DNA of 64,000 nt, from positions 868,001 to 932,000 of the forward strand of contig WBMQ01000005.1 of the NCBI GenBank assembly GCA_016630905.1, given 5' to 3'. Both the position numbers and the translations under genes were made by a program. The DNA is from Capillidium heterosporum. Its lineage: Eukaryota > Entomophthoromycota > Entomophthoromycetes > Entomophthorales > Capillidiaceae. Every line of letters starts with the position of its first letter. The stretch's first letter is position 1. Under the pieces are notes generated by a model, which saw only the letters and a list, made by a program, of their open reading frames with translations, made no database searches and was not told the origin of the DNA. Shown here piece after piece: positions 46,639-58,357 of the stretch.

Positions 46639-48366
46639 CTTTTTTACCAACTTTTATGACCAAATGCCCAACTAAAAACTACGTATTAGGGTTAGCTTTT
46701 GATCGGTATAAGTGTTGCATAATTTCAACAAACTTCCACATCGTCAAATTTATTTACATACCTCCAAAATCAAAATTACTTTGTAAATGAAACTCAAATC
46801 AACAAAAATGTTCGTAAAAGTTCAAATTTGAAAGGTATACTTGTTTATGCACCAATTCAAATCTTTTATTGCAACGTAATTGATTTACATCTAAAAGAAA
46901 GCAAATAATTTTCGAGTATCTCCCTTTACACCTTAATTCTATCAACTAGCTATGGAAGTAGCTATTCGGATAAACCTTTTATTTAGATCTGTCTTTACCT
47001 ATTAGTATCGGTCATTAGTATTTATGATTTTAGTTGAAGTGTCCCTACTAACTATTTCCCGGCATACATGGTCCAATTCATTAAAATATGTACCGATTGC
47101 TCTAGCAAAAATCTGCATATATTTGCAGTGTAGCATCTTTATATAGTTTAAAATGTGCATATCAGTATCTTGCTTAAAATTACTTTATCAAGTTTACAAG
47201 TCAAAACCTTGTAGTTTTTGCTCATCCTCCAACTTCAAAAGTGTAACGTAACCAAATTTCATTTGATAAGCTTTTGAATCAATTATTCTAATGGTTCCAG
47301 CAGAGTCCTTTTTTCTGTTGTCCTTGTAGTGTCAAAGTTTTATGTCTAAGCCTTTATATACTCGTACATTTTGAATCTCTGTGGTCCTGCAAATAGTATT
47401 CTTGATAATCAAGTTTGAAATTGGACTTTTAGCCCTATAGCTAATGTGAAAAACTTTGACCTAGCCAACCAAACAAAGATTTGATAGTTGAGGATACATA
47501 TATATACCTCTTATGGTATCTCCATCTATTTATATATAATTGATATGTTTTGCTATACGATTGGTAGCTTTGTTACATCCAGTTGGCTATCATTTGTAAA
47601 GTAACTTCAAATTATATCTCATACCTCGTAATCATTATAGACTAATCAATTTATATCCACTGTATGGTACTTCAAGTTGTATCATTTAGCTTTAGAAATT
47701 ACGTATAATATTTAAACTGGAAGCGTACTTTTCAGATGTTGCAGTAAACTTGAAGCTACTTTCAAAAGCTACTACTAATTGCTAATGTACAGCTGATATA
47801 TATAGCTTTTTCTAAAGTATTAATTGCTGAGAAAAGACTCTGAAAGTATATATATGGATGATGAGCCCTAGTTACAAAAAATTGGTTGGTATAACAACTA
47901 TACCTACAAACAGGTACTCCTTAGAGGTGTATATAGTGGCTATGAAATGAAATTAAAGTTTTAGGTAAAAATAGATTCCAATTGCCGACTAATACATATA
48001 TTGAAAATTCTATTATAGATGAAAGGGCTGGTATCGGATACTACCTTAGTGCTAAGCTCCGATACAATGCAAAGTTTTACTTTTGGCCTTTTCATCAAAA
48101 TATAGAATATCACTTGATTTTGCTTTGCATTATCATACAACGGGGGTACATTTACTACATTGAGACCTCATATCAACTTCGTGTAAGTATTCGGCCGACC
48201 CGTGATTTATATATATATATATTAGCAGCCTATCAAAATTTCGGATACTGAAAAGGTAGCAGCTCAATTTAGATTCCCGGAAAATTACTATTCTCTAAAA
48301 GTTCCTTTTTCATAATAGAGGTTAATTTAACCTTGGGACAAGTTTTGTTCTTAGTGTAAAACCAAC
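46639..48366. other. intergenic, nothing recognised
   Basis: About 1.7 kb of AT-rich divergent spacer. The plus frame at 47982-48251 is rich in Tyr/Ile and looks like chance. Confidence 0.45.
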
Positions 48367-48374
48367 TATAAATA
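48367..48374 (+). promoter_or_regulatory. TATA-like box of the Cys-rich orphan gene
   Basis: TATAAATA 40-47 nt upstream of the start at 48414, supporting expression of this orphan gene. Confidence 0.45.
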
Positions 48375-48413
48375 CCTGAACAACTTCCCGCCTTTATCTC
48401 TTTTATAATCCAA

Positions 48414-49043
48414 ATGTCAGCTCTTCAACTCAACTTTAACCCGATAACTATCTCCACTTCTAACTTAATCAACATTCCTCACAATCGGTTTGGAACTAAA
48501 GGTCAATTCGATAGCACTATAGTAGAAAGGAATTGTAGATACCAATGTACTACGCAAAGTAACAGTAAGTGCAGCAGGCTTTGTCAACTGCAGATCCAAT
48601 TCTACAAGGACTACGGATTCAAGTTACTGGAATGCAATAAGAGACGTTCACCAAATGAAAGATTCGTCAATGACTGTATGCTCAACCTGCTAGGTATAAC
48701 AAAGAAGGAATACGACGAAACTTTAGAGCTTCAAAATAACACTCAGAGCTGTCAAGTTTTAAGAGAGGATAGCGAAAAATATTACAACTGCATCAGTAAA
48801 GTTTTGAGTATAGAAGAAGAATCGATAAAAGACATCTTCGACTGCAAGCGGGAAAAATGTTTCGGTAAAGGTACGTTACAAGCTTTCTACAAGTGTTCAA
48901 TCGACTGTCATTTGAAAGTGATGGATGGAAGTAAAGTTACTTTGAAAGCAAGCTCTAGTAAACAAAACCAAAGTTTAGGTAGCCGCCAGAGACCACTTTT
49001 AAATGCGGGTAAAGGTACTGGATCATCGAGCCAAAGGGTTTAG
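48414..49043 (+). CDS. Cysteine-rich orphan protein
   Basis: Single-exon 209-residue protein that I do not recognise. The N-terminus (MSALQLNFNPITISTSN) is not a signal peptide. Cysteines come in spaced groups: CRYQC and CSRLC (CX3C), LECNKR, VNDCMLN, QSCQVL, YNCISK, DCKREKC (CX4C), YKCSIDC. The tail is basic and Ser/Gln-rich. The pattern suggests helical hairpins held by disulphides or metal. The coding status is supported by balanced codon use, an upstream TATA-like box and a decayed paralogue at 51.6-52.1 kb that keeps the same cysteine framework (YNCI, DCQDSKC, NKCTLSYQC). It is probably a lineage-specific family; function and location are unknown. Confidence 0.7.
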   Translation: MSALQLNFNPITISTSNLINIPHNRFGTKGQFDSTIVERNCRYQCTTQSNSKCSRLCQLQIQFYKDYGFKLLECNKRRSPNERFVNDCMLNLLGITKKEYDETLELQNNTQSCQVLREDSEKYYNCISKVLSIEEESIKDIFDCKREKCFGKGTLQAFYKCSIDCHLKVMDGSKVTLKASSSKQNQSLGSRQRPLLNAGKGTGSSSQRV

Positions 49044-51590
49044 TTATTGATTCTTTGATAGCAGCTTGAATAATGAAATTTTAAATCGACAAAACAATCG
49101 GCAATAACTATTCAAAGGATTTGCTTGATTGATTAACTGTCATATACCATGCCAAGCTTTTAATATTTTGTGTTTATAATATTAAATTTATTTTCTAGAT
49201 GTATTTTAAGCTTCTCTAGTTTAAACTTCTCTCTTTCAATGTAGATTTCTACTTACTCTTTAATATATTTAATATTTAATTACTATACTATATACCTAAT
49301 TGAAAGTTTAGAAAGGTGATAAATGGGACTATTCTATTACCAAATTTAACTTAGTTTCTTATCTATTGATTTATATATACATACCGATCAGTAAACTAAG
49401 CTTGATATGAAAATATCGCTACAAACCCCATTAGTTAACTGTTATGATATCTCGGCAGTTTAAAGATGATAGTCACCCTCATACTTTAGATAGCCACTAT
49501 TGGAATGGCTCTATATGATAAAAAAGTTTTTTAAGTCATGGCATGGGTAGCTACTATCCCTCATACTAAGCCCATTCTGGAATCAGCTTTCAAGCTAGAT
49601 ATCAAATTCAGGTCGAATTACAGCAAGTCGTCAAGCTTATAAACTGATAGCTTTAAAACTTCATCAATGTAGAAGTACTTTTTGTACCTTAAATATTTAT
49701 GAATTTATATTTTAAATTACTGAACAAAATTAATTCCAAGAACAACTTGTAGATACTGTCGTATTTAATTATATATTAATGTTATCTCAGCATATGAAAG
49801 TGTGTTTTTGCAATAATTTAGTAAATCTTCAAAATAATTACAAAATCACAATTTACTGATAAGGTCAAATGTATATCTTTATTACCAAATGCATTACAAA
49901 GTAAATATCTGTTAGTATTAATTGCTATAATAAATGCTTAGAATAGTATAAAGTTTTCAAAGAAATTGGATAAACTCAAAATAAGCTATTAGGTTTCTTA
50001 TTAAATACCATTCGTATCAAAGGAGTAAAGCGAATAAGTATCATAAGAGGGAGGATAAGGACTCAATCTGAAGTATCAATACTCTCTAACCTTGTGCTTT
50101 GGCCTAAAAGACCAAAGGCACCAAGTTTTCCAGGTAAAATGCATCACCAACCTCATTCAAGTTATCTCCGACATATTGGATAACGATATCACAAACTTCA
50201 ATACTATTAAATAAAGAATCAATATTTTTTAACTGAAAAAGCAATTCAGGGTTGTATCCCTGTCTACCTTTAACTATAGTACCGTAGATACGATTGTTTA
50301 AGACCGACTTCTGTTCAAGATATCTTGAACATTAATTACAACCTTTAAATTCGATTATGTATTCATTACTTCTGGTCATACTATTGTCAAAGGCAAAGAG
50401 GGTACAGCTGTAGGCTGGGGTGAGTAGAAATAAGAAGTTGAGTTTCTTAATTGGATATTTACAACTTTTGTTGGTTTTTGGATTTCGATAACTTCTATTT
50501 ATAGTATAGTTGTGAATAAAGTAGATGATTTCAAACATATAGATACAGTTTTTATTGAAGCTTTTGCAGTAATTTGGGAAAAATCTAGATTATCCTATCA
50601 AAGTGCACCTAAAGGCAAGTAGACGATGGCATATGGCTTTGTATCGCTAAGCATCGGTTTGAATAGATCGAGAATTCGCTTAAACTACTGTTTCTATAAA
50701 CTGGATAGGTTTATACAGTTGAGTTTGTAAAATATTAATCATCTTGAACATATTTATAAGCCTCATGTTCCTAAATTCATGATACATCTTTTTGTAAATC
50801 TTACATATAAGTCAAGGTCTGGAGGCCTACTTAGGCGAAAGAATCAGCTGTATTAACTTTATGAACATGGAATTTATGTTCCAAGAAATAGGCAGATACT
50901 AGGTAGGGAAATATGTAGGGGATTTTACGACCCTATTTTCAATTTTTCGATGAAGAATGATTTGCATCTTTCAGACAGAGAATGTGAATTTGTAGTTTTG
51001 AAAAATAGAATAAAAATCGCAATATACTTTTCTATTATAAACAAACAGCACATTCAAATATATATTCAATATATAAATGGCTCATTGATCGAGAATCCTA
51101 ACCAACGAAGGTTTCCTATTCAAAGCTAAACTTTACATATTTCTATAAGCAAATTCCAACCAGGTTGCATCCTTGACGTTCATCCATCCAAAGTAAAAGC
51201 TGCTACCTTTTCTAATTACATATTGGCTCCGCTGCAGAAAATCCCAATATAGCTGGCCGAAAGTCCTAAAAAGATAAATATACCATCCCAAATAACTAAA
51301 TATAGTAATTAGAATTCTACTTGAATAAATAATGGGATCTTTTCTAATGTATCTAAGCAAGACTGTCGAATTCATAGCTAAATATATCTGATTATCGAAT
51401 ACACGATATTAAAATAGAGCCTACAGTACTTCAAATTCTGCTGAAAGCCTTATCACTAGCAGTGTAAGTGTAAATATTGAAGGAGTATGTGTCTGTCTTA
51501 ATAATCTTGAAGTTTATTATGGAAGTTAAGTATAGGTAAGATCAAGGTTTACTAACATTTTAATCCTCCAAATCAACTTTATCGCCGTCT
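49044..51590. other. intergenic with two weak small frames
   Basis: About 2.5 kb. Minus frames at 50332-50538 (68 codons) and 51133-51375 (80 codons; aromatic-rich, SYLGWYIYLFRTFGQLYW) have no recognisable family and are not called as genes. Confidence 0.4.
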
Positions 51591-51594
51591 CAAT

Positions 51595-52125
51595 TCTTAT
51601 CTCAACCTTTCACCATCGCAGAGATCTCTTTGAGGCCCAAAAATCCGCCAAGAATAGTAACATACATGGCTACGATGAGAAATTGAAGACCTCCAGATTT
51701 TACTGTACAGAAGATATCACGCAATATGACAAATCTGCAAACTAAGTACCAAGTTCGAGTGACAGAATCACTTCAAGATCAATGTCTGCAATAAAGAACT
51801 TCCGCTCAAGTCCAACATCCCCAATGGCTATATACTCATCCTTCTAGATATAGAAAAGAAGATTTACAAAGAATACTATAAGCTGAGTGTTAAAACTAGT
51901 CCCTGCACTACTCTTTATAAGGATAGGTTTAAATTTTATAACTGCATCGGTATGACTCTCAAGACCAAGGAAGAGGTGATAAAGCGTTCCTATGACTGCC
52001 AAGATTCTAAGTGTTATAAGGTAGATACGATACAAAAGTACAATAAATGTACCTTGAGTTATCAGTGTGAACTGTTGAATGCCGCTTCAATTGCAAAACC
52101 CGATAATAAATCAAGTTTAAGTCGG
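51595..52125 (+). pseudogene. Decayed paralogue of the Cys-rich orphan
   Basis: The later part of this stretch is one frame ending near 52125. It contains CNKELPLKSNIPNG, IEKKIYKEYYKLSVKTSPC, DRFKFYNCIGMTLKTKEE, SYDCQDSKCYKVDTIQKY and NKCTLSYQCELLNA. These align in order with CNKRRSPNE, ITKKEYDETLEL, EKYYNCISKVLSIEEE, FDCKREKCFGKGTLQAFY and KCSIDCHLKVMDG of the gene at 48414. The 5' portion is interrupted by stops and frame changes. It is a local duplicate about 3 kb downstream in the same orientation. Confidence 0.75.
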
Positions 52126-53034
52126 TAAGTTCAACCAAGTAGTTTTGTGGCGAAATTATACTTTAAGAACCAAAGTTAATAGAAATTTATTGTATTGAAT
52201 GATTATACCTACACAAATAAATAAAGCTTTAGCTTCGAGCCAACAATAATTAATATGTTATATATTTTAAAACCAAATGCTATAATTGAATATTCATGAA
52301 CTGAGTTAGCCTTCTCTATCAATATACTTTAGAGTATATTTATATTTTGTATAAGCCTAAACTATCACACTACAACATCCCATAAAACTGGATAATTTTC
52401 ACAAACTTGTAAGCTTTTACTCAGTTTATTTGGCAGAATAATAGTTTTATTACTGTAGCAATTGTACATAAAAACACAAATACAATAGCATCATCTAGTT
52501 ATTGTATTTGACTAACTACAAAACTATAAAGTCAGGATTTGAGATATTCCTATTATATTAGGCATGTCATCTATCAAGAACCATAGCAAAACTGCTTTGA
52601 GTTGAAGGTTAGCTATATATAGTTGACCTTCAATAATTTCATCAGTCATGCTTTTATAGATCTGGTATTTTGTTAAATATAGAATTATACAGGAGTTCTG
52701 CGCGTACGCATCGCTCCCACAACCAAAAATTGTCCAGTTGAATATACCTAAGTATATCATACTAGCTATCGGGCCGTAGAGTGCAATGCCCGATGTGACT
52801 AGCAGGAATTCCACCTTCATGATCATGGAAAACCCCTGGCAGGTAAGTGAGGATTTATAATCAAACTCCTAATCATTAAATCTGTACTAGTAAAAGTTGG
52901 CTTTGTTGTGGGTTGGAATGGGTTTATTGGATCTTGGCAAGTTTGATTGGCGGGCCGTTTCCAAATCTTTTGGTGGAACTTGTCAAGCTTTGATAGAGGC
53001 CATATCGGTTTATCCTGAGTCGCAAAATCGCCAC
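52126..53034. other. intergenic with a possible small membrane-protein frame
   Basis: A 100-codon minus frame at 52524-52826 starts MIMKVEFLLVTSGIALYG and has two or three hydrophobic segments, ending AVLLWFLIDDMPNIIGIS. It may be a real small membrane protein or an exon remnant. There is no family match that I can name and I do not call it. Confidence 0.35.
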
Positions 53035-54499
53035 CTAGCTACAGCACCTAAATTCGTCGAATGTGTCAGTGCTTCCCATGGTATAGGCGCCCACAGCAGT
53101 AGCAAAAGGTACAGTCGCACATCGTACAGTGCATAAAGTTGCACCCGTCGATCTTCTGGATGGGGGTCTTGCAGCCGGGACAGAACTGAGCACACCTTTG
53201 CATCCATGTTTTGAACGATTTCTCCCTGACATGGTCGCCGTACAGCTTGTTTAAGACGTTTTTGTTGTAGAACTTCTCAAACTCTTCGATCGCATCTGCA
53301 TCTTTGCCTTTGACGGCCACGTAGTACCTTTCCGCCAGTAAATTCGTCTCCAAACTGTAGCATGGGTTCTGGTTGCCATGCCAGGTCTTGCCACACTTCC
53401 CACAGAAGGCGTAGCCACACTTTGAACACTGACACAGCTTCTGCTCCTTGCAGCTTCGCTTTACCAATGCCTGGCACTTGTCTTGAGGACACTCTATAAA
53501 TAATGGGTTTGCCTGTAGGCTATATTTGGCAACTAGCCTGCTGTAGCGTTCGAAAGCCTCGGCAGAAATCAAAGACTTGATATCGTTCCAGTAGGGATCT
53601 GAGTCAGGGCCGTTCACATACTTTTCACTCCCGATGGACTGGCACTTCTCGTGGGGACATCGGACCAAGTTCAAGTCGCCTTCTTTGATTAGCAGTGTAA
53701 AGTAAGCTGTCGAGGCACTTTTTGCAGTAGATGTGGCCGCACTTTTCCAATGTAACCAGGTGCTTACTATTCCTTGTTTCTAGGCAGATCCCGCACATGT
53801 GATGATACACCTCAACAACTCCCTCCGATCTATAGGAGTCCCAGGCTTCTAAAAGAAGCTCTAGAGCAGTATACTTGCCCGTTTTGGTAATAGCCAGCTC
53901 AACAAAGTCCTTAGGTAACCACCGGGAAAGGCTCTCATAGCGCTTTTTCGGAACCTTGGAGCCTTTGTTAAGTTAGTAGATGTATTAGTGCAAAGTACCT
54001 GCTCCAGCCACAATGCATTCATTTAGAATTGAATTGGTAAAAAAGCCTTCTCTAATATGGTCTACATACACATATAGTATCTAAATATTAACAGATAGTT
54101 CAGTGATTAGATGGTACCTCCGCCCGTTCTTCCTCCCAAAGCTTCTTAAGCTCAGCTTCGAGCGCTTTAATCTTCTTATCACTGAGCCATAGACAATGGA
54201 TCCTTACCAGTGGTGGAACATCGGGGTATGTTGATGGGAGGGTGAATTCAAGGAAAAGTGGAGGTAGAAACTTTAGGCTCTTTGAGCTTGCACCGGCTTG
54301 AACCGTGTCGGTATCTAGTTCAATGGAAATAGTGCCTTTATAAAGCGTCGAGTCCTCAAGTTCGCCAGTAGGTCTACTGTCCATAGTTAAGGCTGACTCA
54401 AAGATAGCCTGAAAGTCAGAATGGTTAGTTGTATAACAGAGTAAAAGGTGTTACCTCGAGGGCTATGACTTCTTCAGTCTGTTGTGTGAAGTTGCTCAT
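53035..54499 (-). CDS. RWD-RBR E3 ubiquitin ligase, RNF14/Itt1-like
   Basis: RING-between-RING ligase that takes ubiquitin onto a RING2 cysteine before transfer. Exon 1 (from ATG at 54499, MSNFTQQTEEVIALE) and exon 2 form the RWD domain (AIFESALT, LPPLFLEFTLPSTYPDVPPLVRI, LKKLWEEE). RING1 is CGICLETRNSKHLVTLEKCGHIYCKKCL. The IBR contains CPQDKCQALV, CSKCGYAFCGKCGKTWHG and NPC. RING2 is CPGCKTPIQKIDGCNFMHCTMC, then TFCYCC. The order and spacing are those of RNF14 and yeast Itt1. One-base frame changes lie in the TT run (plus 53705-53706; CLDS/YFTLLIKEGDLN), in the T6 run (plus 54039-54044) and perhaps in the GGG run (plus 53075-53077) near the C-terminus. Confidence 0.87.
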
Positions 54500-55010
54500 C
54501 TTTTAAAAATATATTTCTTACAAAGCTAACATACTCCTATTTATATTTTATATAAATTTAGCTAATTTATCCTGAAGCTATTACTCGTGGTGAATAATAA
54601 AGAAATAGTATTCCTATATTTGATTCTTAAATTCCAATCCTTTGGCTTTATTTGAGCTGCATGAAATATATTAGCTTTTAAATAATGGAATTTCAGTATC
54701 AAAAATTAAAAGTTTACATATTTCCAAATATTAACATTTAATTCATTAAATAAATATTTGGACTATAGATACCTTTTATATAAATGAAAATTATAGTATT
54801 AGAATATCGTGAAATAAATTAATAAATAATGCAAATAATACTAAAGTAATTGTCTCTAAAATATAGTTATGTACCAACGTTTAATAAATTTTAGTAGATT
54901 TATAAAATATACCGAATGTTTATTCAGCATAAAAATATATAATATTTGTAACCGTAAAAGTTTAGTAAAGCAACTACTGAATCTCACTGAAAATTTGTTT
55001 GTTTTCATGA
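54500..55010. other. intergenic, nothing recognised
   Basis: Very AT-rich spacer between the ligase start and the 3' end of the transporter remnant. Confidence 0.5.
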
Positions 55011-56480
55011 GGCTCAGTACCTTTGTTCAAGTTCTGTGCTAAAAAGTAGAATAAAGTTGAGCCCACTACAGCCAAAACCAAGGAGACCCACATCGGGGTT
55101 ATACCAACATTTCCATTTGAATGTGAAGTAGAGAATCCGATATTCGAAACCAATTGTGTAATTACCTAGCTTATGATTAAATAGATAAATATGGCCGATG
55201 TTCTGAAGTAGGTGCCAGAGTAAGTAACCACGAATTGTAGAGAGGACTGTTCGAAAATACTTAAACTGATAGAATTTAAAACTAATTGGATGATGGAAAG
55301 CCCAATTCCAGTGCAATCAGTACAGCTGCCACCATTAATCATAAATAACCTTCCTCTAAATGCCTCTTCCTTGATACTATACATAAGTATTAGAGAGATT
55401 ATACCGGTCACAATTAGCAGGATATAGCTCAAGCTAATTCGTTTAAGCAGAGAGAAATCGATACCTCTCTTGTCCAATATAGGCAACACAACGAATGCCA
55501 CCAGTGAGGATACTATAGCTGAAAGTGCAGTTTTAACGTTGTTATATATTAATAGATCTTGGATCATATTTGAACTAAATATAGGATCTATAGCGAAAAA
55601 GTTAAAACTAAAGCTGCCTAGTATCGTATAGTTCAAAATGTAGTAGAAAATGAACGTCAAAGTTAGAGCAAAAGCCTTCCAAAACTGTTTGGTTTTATCG
55701 ACAAGTGTAGCTCTTGATGTAATAGGGCTATTTGACTTTTGGATACCTAATCGAATAAATAGTAAGTTTACCGACAAGGCAAGCATCGTGTAGACATTTG
55801 ATCCATCATTAAAACCTGTAGATCTATATTTACAGTAGAGGACTACGAAGGAAACCAAGGCAATCAAGGATAGCAAAAAGGATACTATTAAGGGTGCAAA
55901 GTAGCAAGTACCTTCGAAGCACTGCGAACTGATAAAAGAAGTAGAGTAGTAGACAGCTACACTAGCTCCAATTGAAGTTATAACGAACTGTAGCCCAAAG
56001 ACTTTGTCGTGTACACGGTTGGTAAAGTTTACCAGTTGATTCCCCATCAAAGTTAAAGCTAATAAGTTGGTGCCACCTTTACCGATCGTGGCTAAAGAGT
56101 TGGGAAGTATATAAGACCATATAACTTTGTCTCTTCCGGTACCAGCAACGCCATTTATGGTTAATATGGAAAGCAGTAGGAACCCAAATGCTAAAGTTGT
56201 TGAAGATAAGATAAACAAGCCATTTTTGAAGGTAGTGGAGTCGGCTACAAGGTACATACCAAGAACGTCATAACTAAAATAGCTATATCGATGGTATAAA
56301 AGGACTGTATGGGTGCAGTGTCTAAATTTACGATATCTGTAAGGTAGAATGCCTGCGGTGAATATGATCCTCCAACCGCCATACCTATTAGAAAAGTTAC
56401 TAAAATTAAAAGGTAGCGGGTCTTGGATATCTGGTTCGATTTGGTGGTAAAGTTGATTTCTTCTTCTATAACTAAAATAA
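54975..56480 (-). pseudogene. PTR2/POT-family peptide transporter, broken
   Basis: Proton-coupled di/tripeptide transporter family. The main frame (56257-55166) has about ten hydrophobic helices, with IGKGGTNLLALTLMGNQL (PTR GTGGIKPxxxxFGGDQF block), TNRVHDKVFGLQFVITSIGA, CFEGTCYFAPLIVSF (CFG..CY.LAFG) and YCKYRSTGFNDGSNVYTM. The N-terminal part (SPQAFYLTDIVN, then FYTIDIAILVMTFL) is in another frame that meets the main one near 56258-56262. There the lesion is a lost base or two gained bases, unlike the other breaks in the window. At 55166-55168 an in-frame TAG interrupts the protein, yet the same frame continues for about 60 more codons with a last helix (MWVSLVLAVVGSTLFYFLA) to a stop near 54975. 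I find no good start codon. Most likely a young pseudogene. Confidence 0.75.
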
Positions 56481-56510
56481 GCTGCCTTTATGAAATGCTA
56501 CCCTCAAGTT

Positions 56511-56518
56511 TATATATA
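56511..56518 (-). promoter_or_regulatory. TATA-like box upstream of the transporter remnant
   Basis: TATATATA on the minus strand just upstream of the transporter 5' end; a relic or working promoter element. Confidence 0.35.
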
Positions 56519-57738
56519 CTTAGCTTAAGTAGGTAGCGCAGAATTCTTAAGAAACTTGTATTATATCGACTAATAGATTCGTTTGCAGGTTTGTCCAAAC
56601 TCAAGTGGAACTTAATGACTACAAAATGCAGCTAGGATAATTTATATGGATGTACTGTTATAGTAATAGGTGCTAGTCAATCACCAAAGAAATAGAATGA
56701 CAAAGCTTGACAGTCGTGATGCCTTGAACAGCTTCCAAAGAAAACTTTATAACAAATGAACTATTTAATTATTTAATCCAAAAAGATATGAATTTTTATA
56801 TATAGTAGTGAAATGCTGTATCACTAAACAGTTCACAGCACTTTAGGAATAACTTACCATAGGTGCACTTATTCTACAAGTACGAAAAGTGTTGCCAACA
56901 TATCATCCATCATCTTGTATTTTACATATATATTTACCACTATCGCTAGAGCCAAATGTCGAATACCTCCAACTTTTTAATAAAGATTACAACCTATAAT
57001 AAAAGGATAAAGTTGAATCAAATGAAAACCCAAAATACTTGAGGCGTTTTGCCTACTGTTCCCCTTGAAAATTTTACAAGCTAGTGTTATGTAATACTAT
57101 TTAGCTTTATCTAAATCTGCATCATCTATTGATAAAAATATGAAAGCCTAACTAAAATTACATAATAATAGCTCATTCGTCCTAAGATCGAAATACATCA
57201 TCTATCTCATGGATCTTCAGTATCCATATACTTAAAAATCACATTTCTTCTAAAGGATTAAATTTCTATATTCTTAATGTTGAGCTAATGTCTACCTTTT
57301 GGTAGTGTGGTAGATCTAAAGGTTTAGTTATACTGCTCATAGCAAACTCTTTGCGAAATAGGAAGAAAGTGTTGTTTAAAAGTTCAACAAAGTTACCAAT
57401 TAGTCCACTAATTTGATGACCTTTTAGCTACCATAGCTTTTATCAAAGTGTTTGATAGAAACACTATCTTATTAATAACTTTAACTTTGATCGATCAGAT
57501 CAGAGTCTTATTACTGATAGTTGATTTGAAAAGTAAGCTTGTTATAGATCTTTGTAATGGATTGCATACTATTTTAGAATTATTTAACTAGGAATTGTAT
57601 TCTAGGAATAGTGAAGCCTTCAAGTTTAGTATATTAATTGCCAACATAAAGGCATTGAGCTAATGTATGAAGAAAACTGATGCTTTATTTAAAATATAAT
57701 AGTTACCAATAAGAGTTATAAACTTGTGCAATTAAATT
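56519..57738. other. intergenic, nothing recognised
   Basis: AT-rich spacer without a supported gene or RNA. Confidence 0.45.
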
Positions 57739-57990
57739 CTAAACTGGTCCTTGTAGTTCAATCCAATTTTCATATCTCCTATCAATTAAAAGGATATCGA
57801 CTCCACCAACCTGCAGTCCTAAACCCAAATCCAAAAGCCCACTTGTACTTGTAAAATAATACCACGGCTCTATCCAACTTTCCACCAACTCGCCATCGTC
57901 AACAATTTTGAAACACATCCGTTTCAAAAATATTTCCGATTTCAACTGAAAAATCAATAGAGCAAGCCTTAACCGATACTAGCATTGAAA
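57739..57990 (-). pseudogene. Possible SYLF (Ysc84-like) domain fragment
   Basis: A 72-codon minus frame reads FKIVDDGELVESWIEPWYYF, then TSGLLDLGLGLQVGGVDILL and a final ENWIELQGPV. The pattern W..P......G...GLQVGG..D..LI resembles the core of SYLF/DUF500 domains (Ysc84, SH3YL1), which bind lipids and actin. A TTTTTCAG acceptor lies directly before it, so it may be a last exon or an isolated remnant. No other part of such a gene is evident upstream. Low confidence. Confidence 0.3.
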
Positions 57991-58357
57991 CTAACCTATT
58001 TTTAAAATAAACCTAATTGGGGTCAGGTAAAAACGTGGGCAACTACACTAACCTTTTATTCTAAGCTTCTATACGTTAAGCCTACTTCCAACTTCCTCCC
58101 AGCTTGGAATTTTATCTACCTTTCTTCACTTTGCTTTACATCGCTATTCAACTTCTACCAAGTCCGCATTTTTCAACAATTTACTTGGAGCGAACCAACA
58201 TTATCAACTGCTATATTTTTATCAAGTCCATCGAATCTAAATTAATCCGATCTATACAAGATTTGACAGCTCAATACCACCACTTCCAAACTCAACTAGT
58301 TAATTCGCTTAAACTTATAATTTACATTTCTAAAGAAGGCTTCGAAAAAAGTAAAGT

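Noticed and set aside
47982-48251. 89-codon plus frame
   Set aside because: Ile/Tyr-rich translation of AT-rich spacer, no homology recognised.
51844-52035. 63-codon minus frame
   Set aside because: Antisense of the decayed Cys-rich paralogue.
56250-56264. A 15-nt intron (GTATGTACCTTGTAG) in the peptide transporter that would explain the break
   Set aside because: Removing it does not restore the frame, and it has no room for a branch site.
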